From positions 1 through 45,828 of the forward strand of contig SVOV01000018.1 in NCBI GenBank assembly GCA_015066205.1: a stretch of 45,828 nucleotides of DNA, in the 5' to 3' direction. Each line of letters begins with the position of its first letter. Within the stretch, counting starts at the first letter, position 1. Of the stretch, positions 16,538 through 25,171 are shown in pieces. This DNA comes from Oscillospiraceae bacterium (GTDB lineage Bacteria; Bacillota; Clostridia; Oscillospirales; Acutalibacteraceae). Made by a program: the position numbers and the translations under genes. The notes beneath the pieces are model-generated. The model was not told the origin of the DNA, ran no database searches, and saw only the letters and a list, made by a program, of their open reading frames with translations.

Positions 16538-17210
16538 CCTCTTTCACCTCAAGGCGGTATCCGATTTTTCTGAGAGATACGATTTCAATTCCGCCGGAAA
16601 TGAAATCAAGCTTTTTACGGAGGAATGAAACATATACCTCGACATTATTATCAACGGCATCCGAATCATAGCCCCAGACCTTAACAATAAGATCCTCTTT
16701 TGTTGTTACGATTCCGGCGTTCTGCATAAGTATCTTCATAATTTCAAATTCCTTGAAATTGAGATGAACACTCTTTACTCCGCAGGTAAGGTCACAAGTG
16801 GAAAGATTGAGCGTAACATCGGAAAAGGTGATCTCATCAATAATGACCTCTCCCTGACGGCGGGTAAGAGCTCTCACACGGGCAAGAAGCTCCTCGGGAG
16901 CAAAGGGCTTTGTCATATAATCATCAGCACCCGAATCCAGTCCCTTTACCTTGTCGGATATCTGATCCTTTGCGGTAAGCATAAGAATGGGGGTCTGAAT
17001 CTTTTCCTTACGAAGCCTTGATGCCACCTCATATCCGTTCATTTTGGGAAGCATCACATCAAGAATTATTATATCATATATTCCGCTTACGGCATAGTCA
17101 TAGCCGTCTTCGCCGTCAAAGGCAATATCAACCATATACTTCTGCTCTTCCAACACATGACCGAGAGCCTGAGCAAGACGCTTTTCATCTTCAACCACAA
17201 GAACCTGCAT
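16521..17210 (-). CDS. OmpR-family response regulator
   Basis: A 229-residue response regulator, first gene of the leftward operon. The receiver domain has Glu8-Asp9, phospho-acceptor Asp51 in IIILDVMLPKMNG, Thr in MLTAKD and Lys in MTKPFAPEE; the winged-helix effector domain occupies about residues 128-222 (LNFKEFEIMKILM ... NNVEVYVSFLRKKL). The ATG at 17210 follows GGAGG. A triple 11-bp repeat lies about 65-90 bp upstream and is a likely autoregulatory site. It is unrelated in detail to the convergent regulator at 13529. Confidence 0.93.
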   Translation of the reverse strand: MQVLVVEDEKRLAQALGHVLEEQKYMVDIAFDGEDGYDYAVSGIYDIIILDVMLPKMNGYEVASRLRKEKIQTPILMLTAKDQISDKVKGLDSGADDYMTKPFAPEELLARVRALTRRQGEVIIDEITFSDVTLNLSTCDLTCGVKSVHLNFKEFEIMKILMQNAGIVTTKEDLIVKVWGYDSDAVDNNVEVYVSFLRKKLDFISGGIEIVSLRKIGYRLEVKEDVNKA

Positions 17211-17273
17211 ATTTTTCCCTCCGAAAACTTATGATAATATTATTGCATAAAATCTTTTCTTATTCAAGACTAT

Positions 17274-17301
17274 ATTAAAATGAACTTAAAACTGACTTAA
17301 A
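17274..17301 (-). promoter_or_regulatory. Triple 11-bp direct repeat, candidate response-regulator binding site
   Basis: On the minus strand TTTAAG, TTTAAG and TTTAAT occur at exact 11-bp intervals (plus-strand 17296-17301, 17285-17290, 17274-17279). One-turn spacing of hexamers is the footprint of OmpR/PhoB-family dimers binding in tandem. The repeats lie upstream of the regulator gene at 16521-17210 and could also influence the divergent thioesterase gene at 17368. Confidence 0.6.
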
Positions 17302-17367
17302 CACTATTTACTTTATTAATTTTCGGTTATATAATAATTAACATCAAATACAGGACGGCGATAAAAA

Positions 17368-17766
17368 ATGAATCTACCCGATTATAAAAAAGAGGCATCA
17401 ATAACTCCTTATATAGCTTATAATTCCATTGAGCTTTCGGATTATAGAGAGGGCTTCTGTGAAGGAAGACTGAAGGTAAAAGACCATCACAAAAATCTTC
17501 TCGGAATAGTTCACGGAGGCTGTGTTTTCACACTTGCCGATACCGTAGCAGGCTATACTGCGATGACTCACGGAACAATTATTTCCACACTTAATGCATC
17601 AATAAACTATCTTCACCCTGTCACGGACACTGAGTATCTTTACTGTAAGGGTGAAACAGTCAAAAACGGAAAAACGATCTGTGTTGTAAGAACGGAGATT
17701 TTCGGTGATGACGGAAAGGTTTTTGCTGACGGCAGCTTTTCTCTTTATGTAATGGGAACAAGATAA
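17368..17766 (+). CDS. PaaI-type hotdog-fold acyl-CoA thioesterase
   Basis: A 132-residue hotdog thioesterase. The PaaI/YigI-like signature HHKNLLGIVHGGCVFTLAD is intact, with the conserved GxxHGG followed by the acidic residue of the catalytic helix (Asp58), and an ASINYLHPV strand. Such enzymes hydrolyse aryl- or short-chain acyl-CoAs; PaaI itself acts on phenylacetyl-CoA derivatives. It stands 143 bp ahead of a CoA-ligase gene and the iorAB genes, whose substrates would be arylacetyl-CoAs, so recycling CoA from stalled arylacetyl-CoA is a reasonable inference. No clear terminator separates it from the ligase; the 120-bp gap is very A/T-rich. Confidence 0.9.
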   Translation: MNLPDYKKEASITPYIAYNSIELSDYREGFCEGRLKVKDHHKNLLGIVHGGCVFTLADTVAGYTAMTHGTIISTLNASINYLHPVTDTEYLYCKGETVKNGKTICVVRTEIFGDDGKVFADGSFSLYVMGTR

Positions 17767-17909
17767 CAGGTATTTATTATAATTATTATATATAATAATA
17801 TAAAATACCCACAGACTTATTGACTTGATACCTTAAAAATGATAAATTAATATATTATATTAAATAATACGACAGATTTCAGACTGTGTCAGACAGAAAG
17901 GATCCTCTT

Positions 17910-19547
17910 ATGCCCATCACAGAAATACTGCAGAAAAATGCCGATTTTTATCCTAATGATACTGCTCTGGTTGAAATAAACCCGAAGCTTGACAATAAAA
18001 CAAAAATGACATGGAGAGAATACTCTCTTATTGTAACAGACCCCTCCCAGGCATACAGAAGAGAAATGACCTGGGGAGAGTTCAACAAAACCGCAAACCG
18101 ATTTGCAAATCTTCTTCGCACCAGAGGAATAAAAAAGGGCGACAAGGTTGCAATTCTTATGATGAACTGCATTGAGTGGCTCCCTGTTTATTTCGGAGTA
18201 CTTAAAACCGGTGCGGTTGTGGTTCCTCTAAATTACAGATATACAGCTGAAGAAATCAAATACTGCATCAACAAGGCAGATGTTGATTTTATAGTATTCG
18301 GCCCTGAGTTTACGGGACGAATTGAAGAAATATGCCATAGAGTTCCCCGTGTCAGAATGTGGCTTTACTGCGGAGAGGACTGTCCGTCCTTTGCAGACAG
18401 CTTTGATGAGCTTATTTCTTATTGCTCCTCAAAAACTCCCAAAATACAAATTTCCGATACCGATGATGCGGCAATTTATTATTCATCGGGAACAACGGGC
18501 TTCCCTAAAGCCATTCTGCACTCCCATAAGGCGCTTATGCATTCGTGTATGGCTGAACAGGCACATCACTCACAGACAAAGGACGATGTATTTCTTCTCA
18601 TTCCCCCGCTTTATCATACAGGGGCAAAAATGCATTGGTTCGGTTCGTTTTTAGTAGGAGCAAAATCTGTTATCCTCAAGGGCATAAAGCCCGAATGGAT
18701 AATAAATACCGCAAGTGAAGAGAAATGCTCAATAGTCTGGCTTCTTGTACCTTGGGCACAGGATATTCTTGATGCCGTTGATTCGGGAGAGATCGATCTG
18801 TCGGATTATGATCTGTCAAAATGGAGGCTTATGCATATCGGTGCCCAGCCCGTACCGCCCTCACTTATCAAGAGATGGAAAAAGGTCTTCCCTCACCACG
18901 AATATGACACCAACTACGGACTCAGTGAATCAATAGGGCCCGGCTGTGTTCATCTCGGGGTTGAGAATATACATAAGGTCGGTGCTATCGGTAAGGCGGG
19001 CTACGGCTGGCAGGTCAAGATTTCAGACTCCGACGGAAACGAGGTAAAAAAAGGCGAGGTCGGTGAGCTTGCCGTAAAGGGCCCCGGAGTTATGAAATGC
19101 TATTACAAGGATGAAAAGGCTACCGAAGAGATCCTCAAGGGTGAATGGCTTTTCACAGGCGATATGGCTATGGAGGATGAAGACGGCTTTATTTACCTTG
19201 TAGACAGAAAAAAAGATGTTATTATTTCGGGCGGAGAAAATATTTATCCCGTTCAGATAGAGGATTTCATCAGACGCCACGAGGCTGTCAAGGATGTTGC
19301 CGTTATCGGCATTTCCCATCAGCGTCTCGGTGAAATAGCGGCGGCAATAATTGAAACAAAGGACGGCTTTACGCTGACAGAGGATGAAATAAACGATTTC
19401 TGTCTTGATCTTCCGAGATATAAAAGACCGCACAAAATTATTTTTGCAGATGTTCCGAGAAATCCCACGGGCAAGATAGAAAAGCCCGCACTGAGAAAAA
19501 AGTATCAGGGAGAGAATCTCGTTGCTGCGCAAAATGAAATAAAGTGA
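17910..19547 (+). CDS. AMP-forming acyl/aryl-CoA ligase
   Basis: A 545-residue ANL-superfamily enzyme that activates a carboxylate with ATP and CoA. Core motifs are intact: YYSSGTTGFPKAILHSHKA (A3), YGLSES (A5), LFTGD (A7), YLVDRKKDVIISGGENIYP (A8) and NPTGKIEKPALRKK with the catalytic lysine (A10). An in-frame GTG at 17886 exists, but AAAGGA precedes ATG 17910 with correct spacing. It is 15 nt upstream of iorA, so arylacetates (phenylacetate, indoleacetate, 4-hydroxyphenylacetate) are the likeliest substrates; in reverse it would conserve energy from arylacetyl-CoA. A medium-chain fatty acid ligase cannot be excluded. Confidence 0.88.
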   Translation: MPITEILQKNADFYPNDTALVEINPKLDNKTKMTWREYSLIVTDPSQAYRREMTWGEFNKTANRFANLLRTRGIKKGDKVAILMMNCIEWLPVYFGVLKTGAVVVPLNYRYTAEEIKYCINKADVDFIVFGPEFTGRIEEICHRVPRVRMWLYCGEDCPSFADSFDELISYCSSKTPKIQISDTDDAAIYYSSGTTGFPKAILHSHKALMHSCMAEQAHHSQTKDDVFLLIPPLYHTGAKMHWFGSFLVGAKSVILKGIKPEWIINTASEEKCSIVWLLVPWAQDILDAVDSGEIDLSDYDLSKWRLMHIGAQPVPPSLIKRWKKVFPHHEYDTNYGLSESIGPGCVHLGVENIHKVGAIGKAGYGWQVKISDSDGNEVKKGEVGELAVKGPGVMKCYYKDEKATEEILKGEWLFTGDMAMEDEDGFIYLVDRKKDVIISGGENIYPVQIEDFIRRHEAVKDVAVIGISHQRLGEIAAAIIETKDGFTLTEDEINDFCLDLPRYKRPHKIIFADVPRNPTGKIEKPALRKKYQGENLVAAQNEIK

Positions 19548-19562
19548 GAAAAGAGTAATAAA

Positions 19563-21293
19563 ATGAAACAGTTAATGCTTGGAAACGCAGCCGTTGCACG
19601 AGGCTGTTATGAGGCCGGAGTAAAGGTAGTTTCATCTTATCCCGGCACACCCAGTACGGAAATTACCGAAAATGCAGTAAAATACGATGAGATATACTGC
19701 GAATGGGCACCCAATGAAAAGGTAGGCGCAGAGGTTGCTATAGGTGCCGCTATTGCGGGTGCAAGAGCTATGACCTGCTGTAAGCATGTCGGTCTTAATG
19801 TAATGGCTGACCCCGTTTTTACTGCATCCTATACAGGGGTCAACGGCGGTCTTGTTATTGCCGTTGCAGATGATCCCGGAATGCACTCATCACAGAATGA
19901 GCAGGATTCAAGACACTATGCAAAGGCCTCAAAGATCATGATGCTTGAGCCGTCGGATTCTTCGGAATGTAAGGAATTTACAAAGATAGCCTTCGAGCTC
20001 AGTGAAAAATTCGATACTCCCGTTTTTCTTCGTCTTACAACAAGGGTTTCTCATTCACAAAGTCTGGTCGAGCTCGGAGAAAGAGAAAATGATGAGCTGA
20101 AAGCTTATGAAAAGAATCCTGCCAAATATGTTATGATGCCCGGAAACGCCATCAAAAGACATGTTGATGTTGAAAACAGAATGAGAGCACTGGAAGAATA
20201 TGCTGAAAGCGCTCCCGTCAATACGGTTGAATATAACGGCTCCGAGATCGGTATTATCACAGCGGGAATTACATATTCATATGCAAAAGAAGCTCTCGGA
20301 AAAGGTGCTAATTTCTTAAAGCTCGGTATGGCTTATCCCATGCCCGTAAAGCTTATCAAGGATTTTGCCGCAAAATGCAAAAAAGTGTATGTTCTTGAAG
20401 AGCTTGATCCCTTTATTGAGGAACACTGCAAAGCAAACGGCATTGAAGTTATCGGAAAAGAAGAGTTTACCCTTCTCGGTGAATACAGTGCAAATCTCAT
20501 AAAAAAAGTAATTCTCGGAGAGGAAACGGAAGAACTGAAAACTGATCCTGTTCCCGTCCGTCCTCCCGTAATGTGTGCAGGCTGTCCTCACAGAGGTACA
20601 TTCTATGTACTGAAAAAACTCGGTCTTACGGTATCGGGTGATATCGGTTGTTATACCCTCGGTGCCGCCGCTCCCCTTAACGCCATTGATACTACGATAT
20701 GCATGGGCGCATCCGTCAGCGCCGCTCACGGTATGGCAAAAGCAAGAGGTGAGGAATGGGGCAAAAAGCTTGTTTCCGTTATTGGCGATTCAACCTTTAT
20801 GCATTCGGGTATCACCGGACTTATTGATATAGTTTATAACAAAGGTGCCAATACCGTTATAATTCTTGACAACTCAATTACGGGAATGACAGGCCATCAG
20901 GATAATCCCACAACGGGTAAGACTATCAGAGGAGAAGCAACAAAGCAGGTCGATCTTGAGCTGCTTTGTAAGGCATTGGGTATTGACAGTGTCAGAATTG
21001 CCGATCCCTTTGATGTAAAGAATTTTGAAAAGACAGTTAAAGAGGAAACCGAAAAGAACGAACCCTCTGTTATTATTGCTCAGCGTCCCTGTGCTCTTCT
21101 TAAGACAGTTAAATATTCCGGAAGATGTATTATCACAGACAAATGTAAAAACTGCAAGATGTGTCTTAAGGCAGGCTGTCCCGCAATTACCGTAAAAGAC
21201 GGGAAGCCTGTCATTGATGCTACCCAGTGTAACGGCTGTACGCTTTGTATGAACATCTGTCCTTTTGATGCTATCGAAAAGGAGGAAGCTTAA
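19563..21293 (+). CDS. iorA: Indolepyruvate ferredoxin oxidoreductase, alpha subunit
   Basis: A 576-residue subunit of the enzyme that converts aryl-pyruvates (from Trp, Phe, Tyr) plus CoA to arylacetyl-CoA and CO2, reducing ferredoxin. The N-terminal pyrimidine-binding domain opens LMLGNAAVARGCYEAGVKVVSSYPGTP; the TPP-binding domain has CAGCPHRG, GDIGCYTLGA and VIGDSTFMHSG...DNSITGMTG; the C-terminal 50 residues hold two 4Fe-4S motifs (CKNCKMCLKAGC and CNGCTLCMNIC). Length is typical. iorB begins at the next base after its stop codon. The reaction can also run as reductive carboxylation. Confidence 0.95.
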   Translation: MKQLMLGNAAVARGCYEAGVKVVSSYPGTPSTEITENAVKYDEIYCEWAPNEKVGAEVAIGAAIAGARAMTCCKHVGLNVMADPVFTASYTGVNGGLVIAVADDPGMHSSQNEQDSRHYAKASKIMMLEPSDSSECKEFTKIAFELSEKFDTPVFLRLTTRVSHSQSLVELGERENDELKAYEKNPAKYVMMPGNAIKRHVDVENRMRALEEYAESAPVNTVEYNGSEIGIITAGITYSYAKEALGKGANFLKLGMAYPMPVKLIKDFAAKCKKVYVLEELDPFIEEHCKANGIEVIGKEEFTLLGEYSANLIKKVILGEETEELKTDPVPVRPPVMCAGCPHRGTFYVLKKLGLTVSGDIGCYTLGAAAPLNAIDTTICMGASVSAAHGMAKARGEEWGKKLVSVIGDSTFMHSGITGLIDIVYNKGANTVIILDNSITGMTGHQDNPTTGKTIRGEATKQVDLELLCKALGIDSVRIADPFDVKNFEKTVKEETEKNEPSVIIAQRPCALLKTVKYSGRCIITDKCKNCKMCLKAGCPAITVKDGKPVIDATQCNGCTLCMNICPFDAIEKEEA

Positions 21294-21863
21294 ATGGAAA
21301 CAAAAAGCATAATGATAGTCGGCGTAGGCGGTCAGGGAACTCTTCTTGCAAGCCGTATTCTCGGTAATACCGTAATCGGTGAGGGCTATGATGTTAAGGT
21401 ATCGGAGGTTCACGGTATGAGCCAGAGAGGCGGCTCTGTTGTAACCTATGTCCGTTACGGAGAAAAGGTCCACTCCCCCATTATTGATAAGGGCGGTGCG
21501 GATATAATTCTTGCCTTTGAGCTTCTTGAAGCAAAAAGAGCCTTGCCTTATCTTAAAAAAGGCGGTAAAATCATAGTAAACTCACAGGAAATCGATCCGA
21601 TGCCTGTAATTATCGGCGCTTGTGAATATCCCGAGAATATCGCAGAAGAATTAAAGAACACAGCTGACACTACCGTTGTTGATGCCCTTTCACTTGCAAA
21701 GGCGGCGGGCAATCAGAAGGCTGTAAATGTTGTTCTCATCGGTGTTATGGCAAAAAATACAGAAATCCCGTACGAAGTATGGGTTGAAACAATCAAAAAC
21801 ACAGTACCCGAAAAATTCCTTGAAATAAACCTTAAGGCATTCGATCTCGGATACAATTCCTAA
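21294..21863 (+). CDS. iorB: Indolepyruvate ferredoxin oxidoreductase, beta subunit
   Basis: A 189-residue gamma-type subunit of the 2-oxoacid oxidoreductase family, partner of IorA. It has the MIVGVGGQGTLLASRIL opening, the CoA/ligand-contacting segment EVHGMSQRGGSVVTYVRYG and the AFELLEAKRAL helix. Its ATG directly follows the iorA stop codon, with the AAGGAGG site inside the end of iorA, ensuring matched synthesis of the two subunits. The aminotransferase gene follows 12 nt later. Confidence 0.95.
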   Translation: METKSIMIVGVGGQGTLLASRILGNTVIGEGYDVKVSEVHGMSQRGGSVVTYVRYGEKVHSPIIDKGGADIILAFELLEAKRALPYLKKGGKIIVNSQEIDPMPVIIGACEYPENIAEELKNTADTTVVDALSLAKAAGNQKAVNVVLIGVMAKNTEIPYEVWVETIKNTVPEKFLEINLKAFDLGYNS

Positions 21864-21875
21864 GGAGAAATTAAA

Positions 21876-23039
21876 ATGAAAGAATTAAACAGAAAAATCG
21901 AACATCTTTCCGATTCCGTTATCCGCAGAATGACAAGAATTTCAATGGAATGCGGTGCTATCAACCTTTCTCAGGGCTTCCCCGATTTCGATCCCCCTCA
22001 GTTCATTATGGATGCACTTAAGAATGTTGCAACAGCAGGCCCTCATCAGTACTCCCCTACCTGGGGTGCTTATAACTACCGTGCGGCTGTTGCAAAAAAG
22101 GTCGGCACATTTATGGGAATCGACCTTGACCCCGATAAGAATGTTATCGGAACAATAGGAAGCACAGAGGCTATGATGGCTACCATGATGGCTATTTCAA
22201 ACCCCGGTGATAAGATAGTGATATTCTCCCCTTACTTTGAAAACTATGCCGCACAGAGCCTTTTCAACTCCATTGAGCCTATTTTCGTTCCCCTTGAGCC
22301 CCCTGCATTCACATTTGATGCAAATAAGCTTGAGGATGCATTCAAGGATCCCAAAACAAAGGCAATGCTCCTTTGTAATCCCTCAAACCCCTCAGGACGA
22401 GTATTCACAAAGGACGAGCTTCAGGTAATTGCGGATCTTGCTATAAAATATGATGTTATCGTTATCACGGACGAGGTATATGAGCATATCATTTTTGAGC
22501 CTCACAAGCACACCTATATTGCTTCTCTGCCCGGAATGTGGGAAAGAACAATATGCTGTTCATCGCTTTCAAAAACATACTCCATTACGGGCTGGCGACT
22601 TGGCTATATCGTAGCCTGTGAGGAGCTTATGGACCGTTGCAAGAAGATTCACGATTTCCTTACTGTATGTGCTCCCTCTCCCTTACAGGAGGCTGTTATT
22701 GCAGGTCTTACTGCTCCTATGTCCTACTATAAGGAGCTTCAGGATCATTATACACATATGAGAGATATTTTCGTAGGCGGACTCAGAGATCTCGGTTGGA
22801 AATTCTCAGAGCCCGAAGGCTCATACTTTATGATGGTTGATATATCAGAATTCCAGAAGGGCAAATCTGATATTGAATTCTGCGAGGAATTGGCTTATAA
22901 GGTAGGCGTTGCCGCCGTTCCCGGCTCATCCTTCTTCAAAGAAGATGTCAATCACCTTGCCCGTTTCCATTTCGCAAAGAAGGACGAAACCCTCTATGAA
23001 GCCCTTGAAAGACTTTCAAAAATCAAGGATTTAATGTAA
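21876..23039 (+). CDS. Class I PLP aminotransferase (probably aromatic)
   Basis: A 387-residue fold-type I aminotransferase of the aspartate/aromatic group. Signatures: INLSQGFPDFDPP, SPTWGAYNYRAAVA, CNPSNPSGRVFT, DEVYEHIIF and the PLP lysine in SSLSKTYSITGWRLGY (Lys233). Sitting directly behind iorAB, it would supply indolepyruvate, phenylpyruvate or hydroxyphenylpyruvate from the amino acids, or make the amino acids if the pathway runs in reverse. Position supports aromatic specificity; the sequence alone would also allow methionine or kynurenine aminotransferase. A strong terminator ends the operon. Confidence 0.9.
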   Translation: MKELNRKIEHLSDSVIRRMTRISMECGAINLSQGFPDFDPPQFIMDALKNVATAGPHQYSPTWGAYNYRAAVAKKVGTFMGIDLDPDKNVIGTIGSTEAMMATMMAISNPGDKIVIFSPYFENYAAQSLFNSIEPIFVPLEPPAFTFDANKLEDAFKDPKTKAMLLCNPSNPSGRVFTKDELQVIADLAIKYDVIVITDEVYEHIIFEPHKHTYIASLPGMWERTICCSSLSKTYSITGWRLGYIVACEELMDRCKKIHDFLTVCAPSPLQEAVIAGLTAPMSYYKELQDHYTHMRDIFVGGLRDLGWKFSEPEGSYFMMVDISEFQKGKSDIEFCEELAYKVGVAAVPGSSFFKEDVNHLARFHFAKKDETLYEALERLSKIKDLM

Positions 23040-23047
23040 TAAATAAA

Positions 23048-23087
23048 AAGCTTCGTTTCTGCAGCAAAACAGAAACGAAGCTTTTTT
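23048..23087 (+). terminator. Strong rho-independent terminator after the ior operon
   Basis: A perfect 14-bp stem AAGCTTCGTTTCTG / CAGAAACGAAGCTT (23048-23061, 23070-23083) followed by T residues. Its A-rich left side also makes it a usable terminator for the convergent esterase gene. Confidence 0.92.
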
Positions 23088-23096
23088 AACTGTAAA

Positions 23097-23894
23097 TCAA
23101 TAACCGTAGTATTTCAGCCATTTGATATAAAGCGGCATCCACTGGTCGGCAAGGGGCTGATTTTCGGCTCTTCCGAGACCGTGTCCGCCGTAAGGGAAAA
23201 TGTGAAGCTCACAGGGTATTCCCGCCTTTATAAGAGAGGAAGCAAAGCGCAGAGAACATTCGGGATTTACGGCTGTATCCTCTGCCGTATGCCATAAAAA
23301 TACGGGCGGTGTATCATCACGGACAATATTTTCCGAAGACAAGGCTTCTATCATATTCTTATCGGCATTTTTGCCCAAAAGATTCTCCTGAGTGCCCATA
23401 TGCGTGATTTCAGGGTCAAGAGAGGCTACTGCATAGCAGGGAGCGGATGTATCGGGACGGGAAGAAACAGCGTCAATTTCATCGCCGTTTTTTATGCCGT
23501 AATCAAAGCGAAGCGCTGTCATACAGGTTAAGTGTCCCCCTGCAGAAAAGCCCATTGTACCGATTTTATTTGCATCTATACCCCATTTATCCGCATTATA
23601 CCTTATAAGACGGATAGCGCGTCTTGCATCGGTTTCCATTACGGGGTGCTTATATGGAGCAATTCTGTAATTAAGATATGCGGCACTTATTCCGTTTTCA
23701 TTAAGATAACGGCAGATGGCATCTCCCTCGTGGTCGATACATACAAAGCCGTATCCGCCGCCGGGAATTACAAGCACACAGCCGTTCTTCTTGCCGTTAT
23801 CAAGAAAGTATTCGGTTATTGACGGAGGCTCCTGAGAGAAATCAGGATTAAAATAAGGAACATCATTTTCCCAGAGATATATTTTTTTCTTCAT
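23097..23894 (-). CDS. Alpha/beta-hydrolase (acetyl-esterase/xylanase-like)
   Basis: A 265-residue alpha/beta hydrolase. It has the oxyanion-hole strand VLVIPGGGYGFVCIDHEG, nucleophile elbow GFSAGGH (the Ser is catalytic), and the acid and base in PPVFLWHTAEDTAV and FPYGGHGLG. The WENDVPYFNP start and overall length match small esterases often linked to polysaccharide deacetylation in gut Clostridia. An upstream in-frame start at 23933 is passed over because AAAGGTGG precedes ATG 23894. No signal peptide, so it acts on imported substrates. Acetyl-oligosaccharide specificity is inference. Confidence 0.85.
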   Translation of the reverse strand: MKKKIYLWENDVPYFNPDFSQEPPSITEYFLDNGKKNGCVLVIPGGGYGFVCIDHEGDAICRYLNENGISAAYLNYRIAPYKHPVMETDARRAIRLIRYNADKWGIDANKIGTMGFSAGGHLTCMTALRFDYGIKNGDEIDAVSSRPDTSAPCYAVASLDPEITHMGTQENLLGKNADKNMIEALSSENIVRDDTPPVFLWHTAEDTAVNPECSLRFASSLIKAGIPCELHIFPYGGHGLGRAENQPLADQWMPLYIKWLKYYGY

Positions 23895-23953
23895 AGCAGT
23901 ACCACCTTTTTCATTATAATATGATATTACCATCTATGCTTTCCTGTGTCAAA

Positions 23954-23983
23954 CAAAAAAAGAGAGAAGCCTGAGCCTCTCTC
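23954..23983 (-). terminator. Rho-independent terminator after tsf
   Basis: On the minus strand GAGAGAGGC-TCAG-GCTTCTCTC forms a 9-bp stem with one G-U pair, followed by seven T residues. Confidence 0.85.
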
Positions 23984-24001
23984 TCAAAAAGTTTATTTAA
24001 C

Positions 24002-25105
24002 TTATTTAACCATGCTTGCGATTTCAGCTGCGAAATCATCAGCCTTCTTTTCAATTCCTTCGCCCTTTGCAAAACGGGTGAAGCTCTTAACTGAAAGCTC
24101 AGCACCGAGAGCCTTAGCTACTGATGCAACATAGCCCTTAACATCGCCGTCAAAGAGATCGGAACGAACAAAAGCCTGCTCAAGAAGACAAACTTCCTTG
24201 ATCTGCTTTGCAAGACGACCCTGAACAAGACCGTTGAAGATCTTATTTTCTGCAATTTCAGCCTTCTTAGCAACTGCAAGAGCAGCAAGTTCAGCATAAG
24301 CTTCCTTGGAGATGAAATTGAAGAAGTTCTTTCTCTGCTGCTGATCAAGACCGTTGTAAATTGCTGTGTCTTCATCATTCCACTTCTTTGTATCAATAAC
24401 TTCAGCAATAAGGCTGTTAAGAATCGGTACGGGAAGAGAATCGGGCTTATTGAGAGCGCTTTCAATTGTGATGTTTTCCATCTTTGCGAGTTCTTCAGCA
24501 GAAATATCGCTCTTGCTTAAGAATTCGGGGCTCATAGCTGCGATCTGCATTGCTACATTCTTACCCATTTCGCTGAATTCAGCCTTTGCTGCTGTAGCAT
24601 CGTCAGTATCGAAAGCAACGATAACACCAACAGAACCGCCGGCGTGGATATATGTTGCTGTGTGACCTTCAACAACAGCAAATCTTCTGACCTTCATATT
24701 TTCACGAAGAGCAAGGAAAACCTCCTGAACCTCTTCTTCAACTGTCTTGTCTGAATCTACTGCCTTTGTAGCAAGGAGAGCTTCAACATCAGCGGGCTTT
24801 GCTGCAAGAACTGTCTTTGCAACCTTGTTTGAAAGCTCAACAAAGGGAGCACCCTTTGAAACGAAGTCTGTTTCGCAGTTAAGTTCAACAAGAACGCCTG
24901 CGTTTTCGTCTGAACATGCAGCAACGATACCTTCAGCTGCTACACGGCTTGCCTTCTTAGCTGCGGAAGCAAGACCCTTTTCTCTGAGAATATCAATAGC
25001 CTTGTCGATATCACCGTCTGTTTCAACAAGAGCCTTCTTACAATCCATCATACCAACGCCTGTCTTTTCACGAAGAGCCTGAACGTCTTTAGCTGTAAAT
25101 GCCAT
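24002..25105 (-). CDS. tsf: Translation elongation factor Ts
   Basis: A 367-residue EF-Ts, the guanine-nucleotide exchange factor for EF-Tu. The N-terminal UBA-like part ([26 protein letters not shown]) and the TDFVSK motif in [13 protein letters not shown] are canonical, as is the C-terminal [20 protein letters not shown] segment. It is longer than common EF-Ts (about 280-310 residues): roughly 60 extra residues lie between about 220 and 280 ([13 protein letters not shown] ... [17 protein letters not shown]). It follows rpsB on the same strand, the universal order, separated by a weak hairpin. Confidence 0.95.
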   Translation of the reverse strand: MAFTAKDVQALREKTGVGMMDCKKALVETDGDIDKAIDILREKGLASAAKKASRVAAEGIVAACSDENAGVLVELNCETDFVSKGAPFVELSNKVAKTVLAAKPADVEALLATKAVDSDKTVEEEVQEVFLALRENMKVRRFAVVEGHTATYIHAGGSVGVIVAFDTDDATAAKAEFSEMGKNVAMQIAAMSPEFLSKSDISAEELAKMENITIESALNKPDSLPVPILNSLIAEVIDTKKWNDEDTAIYNGLDQQQRKNFFNFISKEAYAELAALAVAKKAEIAENKIFNGLVQGRLAKQIKEVCLLEQAFVRSDLFDGDVKGYVASVAKALGAELSVKSFTRFAKGEGIEKKADDFAAEIASMVK

Positions 25106-25143
25106 TATTATTTCCTCCTAAATTACATTTTTTATCAAAACAA

Positions 25144-25162
25144 GCCCGCACACTGTACGGGC
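25144..25162 (-). terminator. Weak hairpin/attenuator between rpsB and tsf
   Basis: On the minus strand GCCCGTAC-AGT-GTGCGGGC (one G-U pair) followed by TTGTTTT. Placed between two co-transcribed genes it probably lowers tsf expression relative to rpsB. Confidence 0.55.
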
Positions 25163-25171
25163 CTATTAAAA

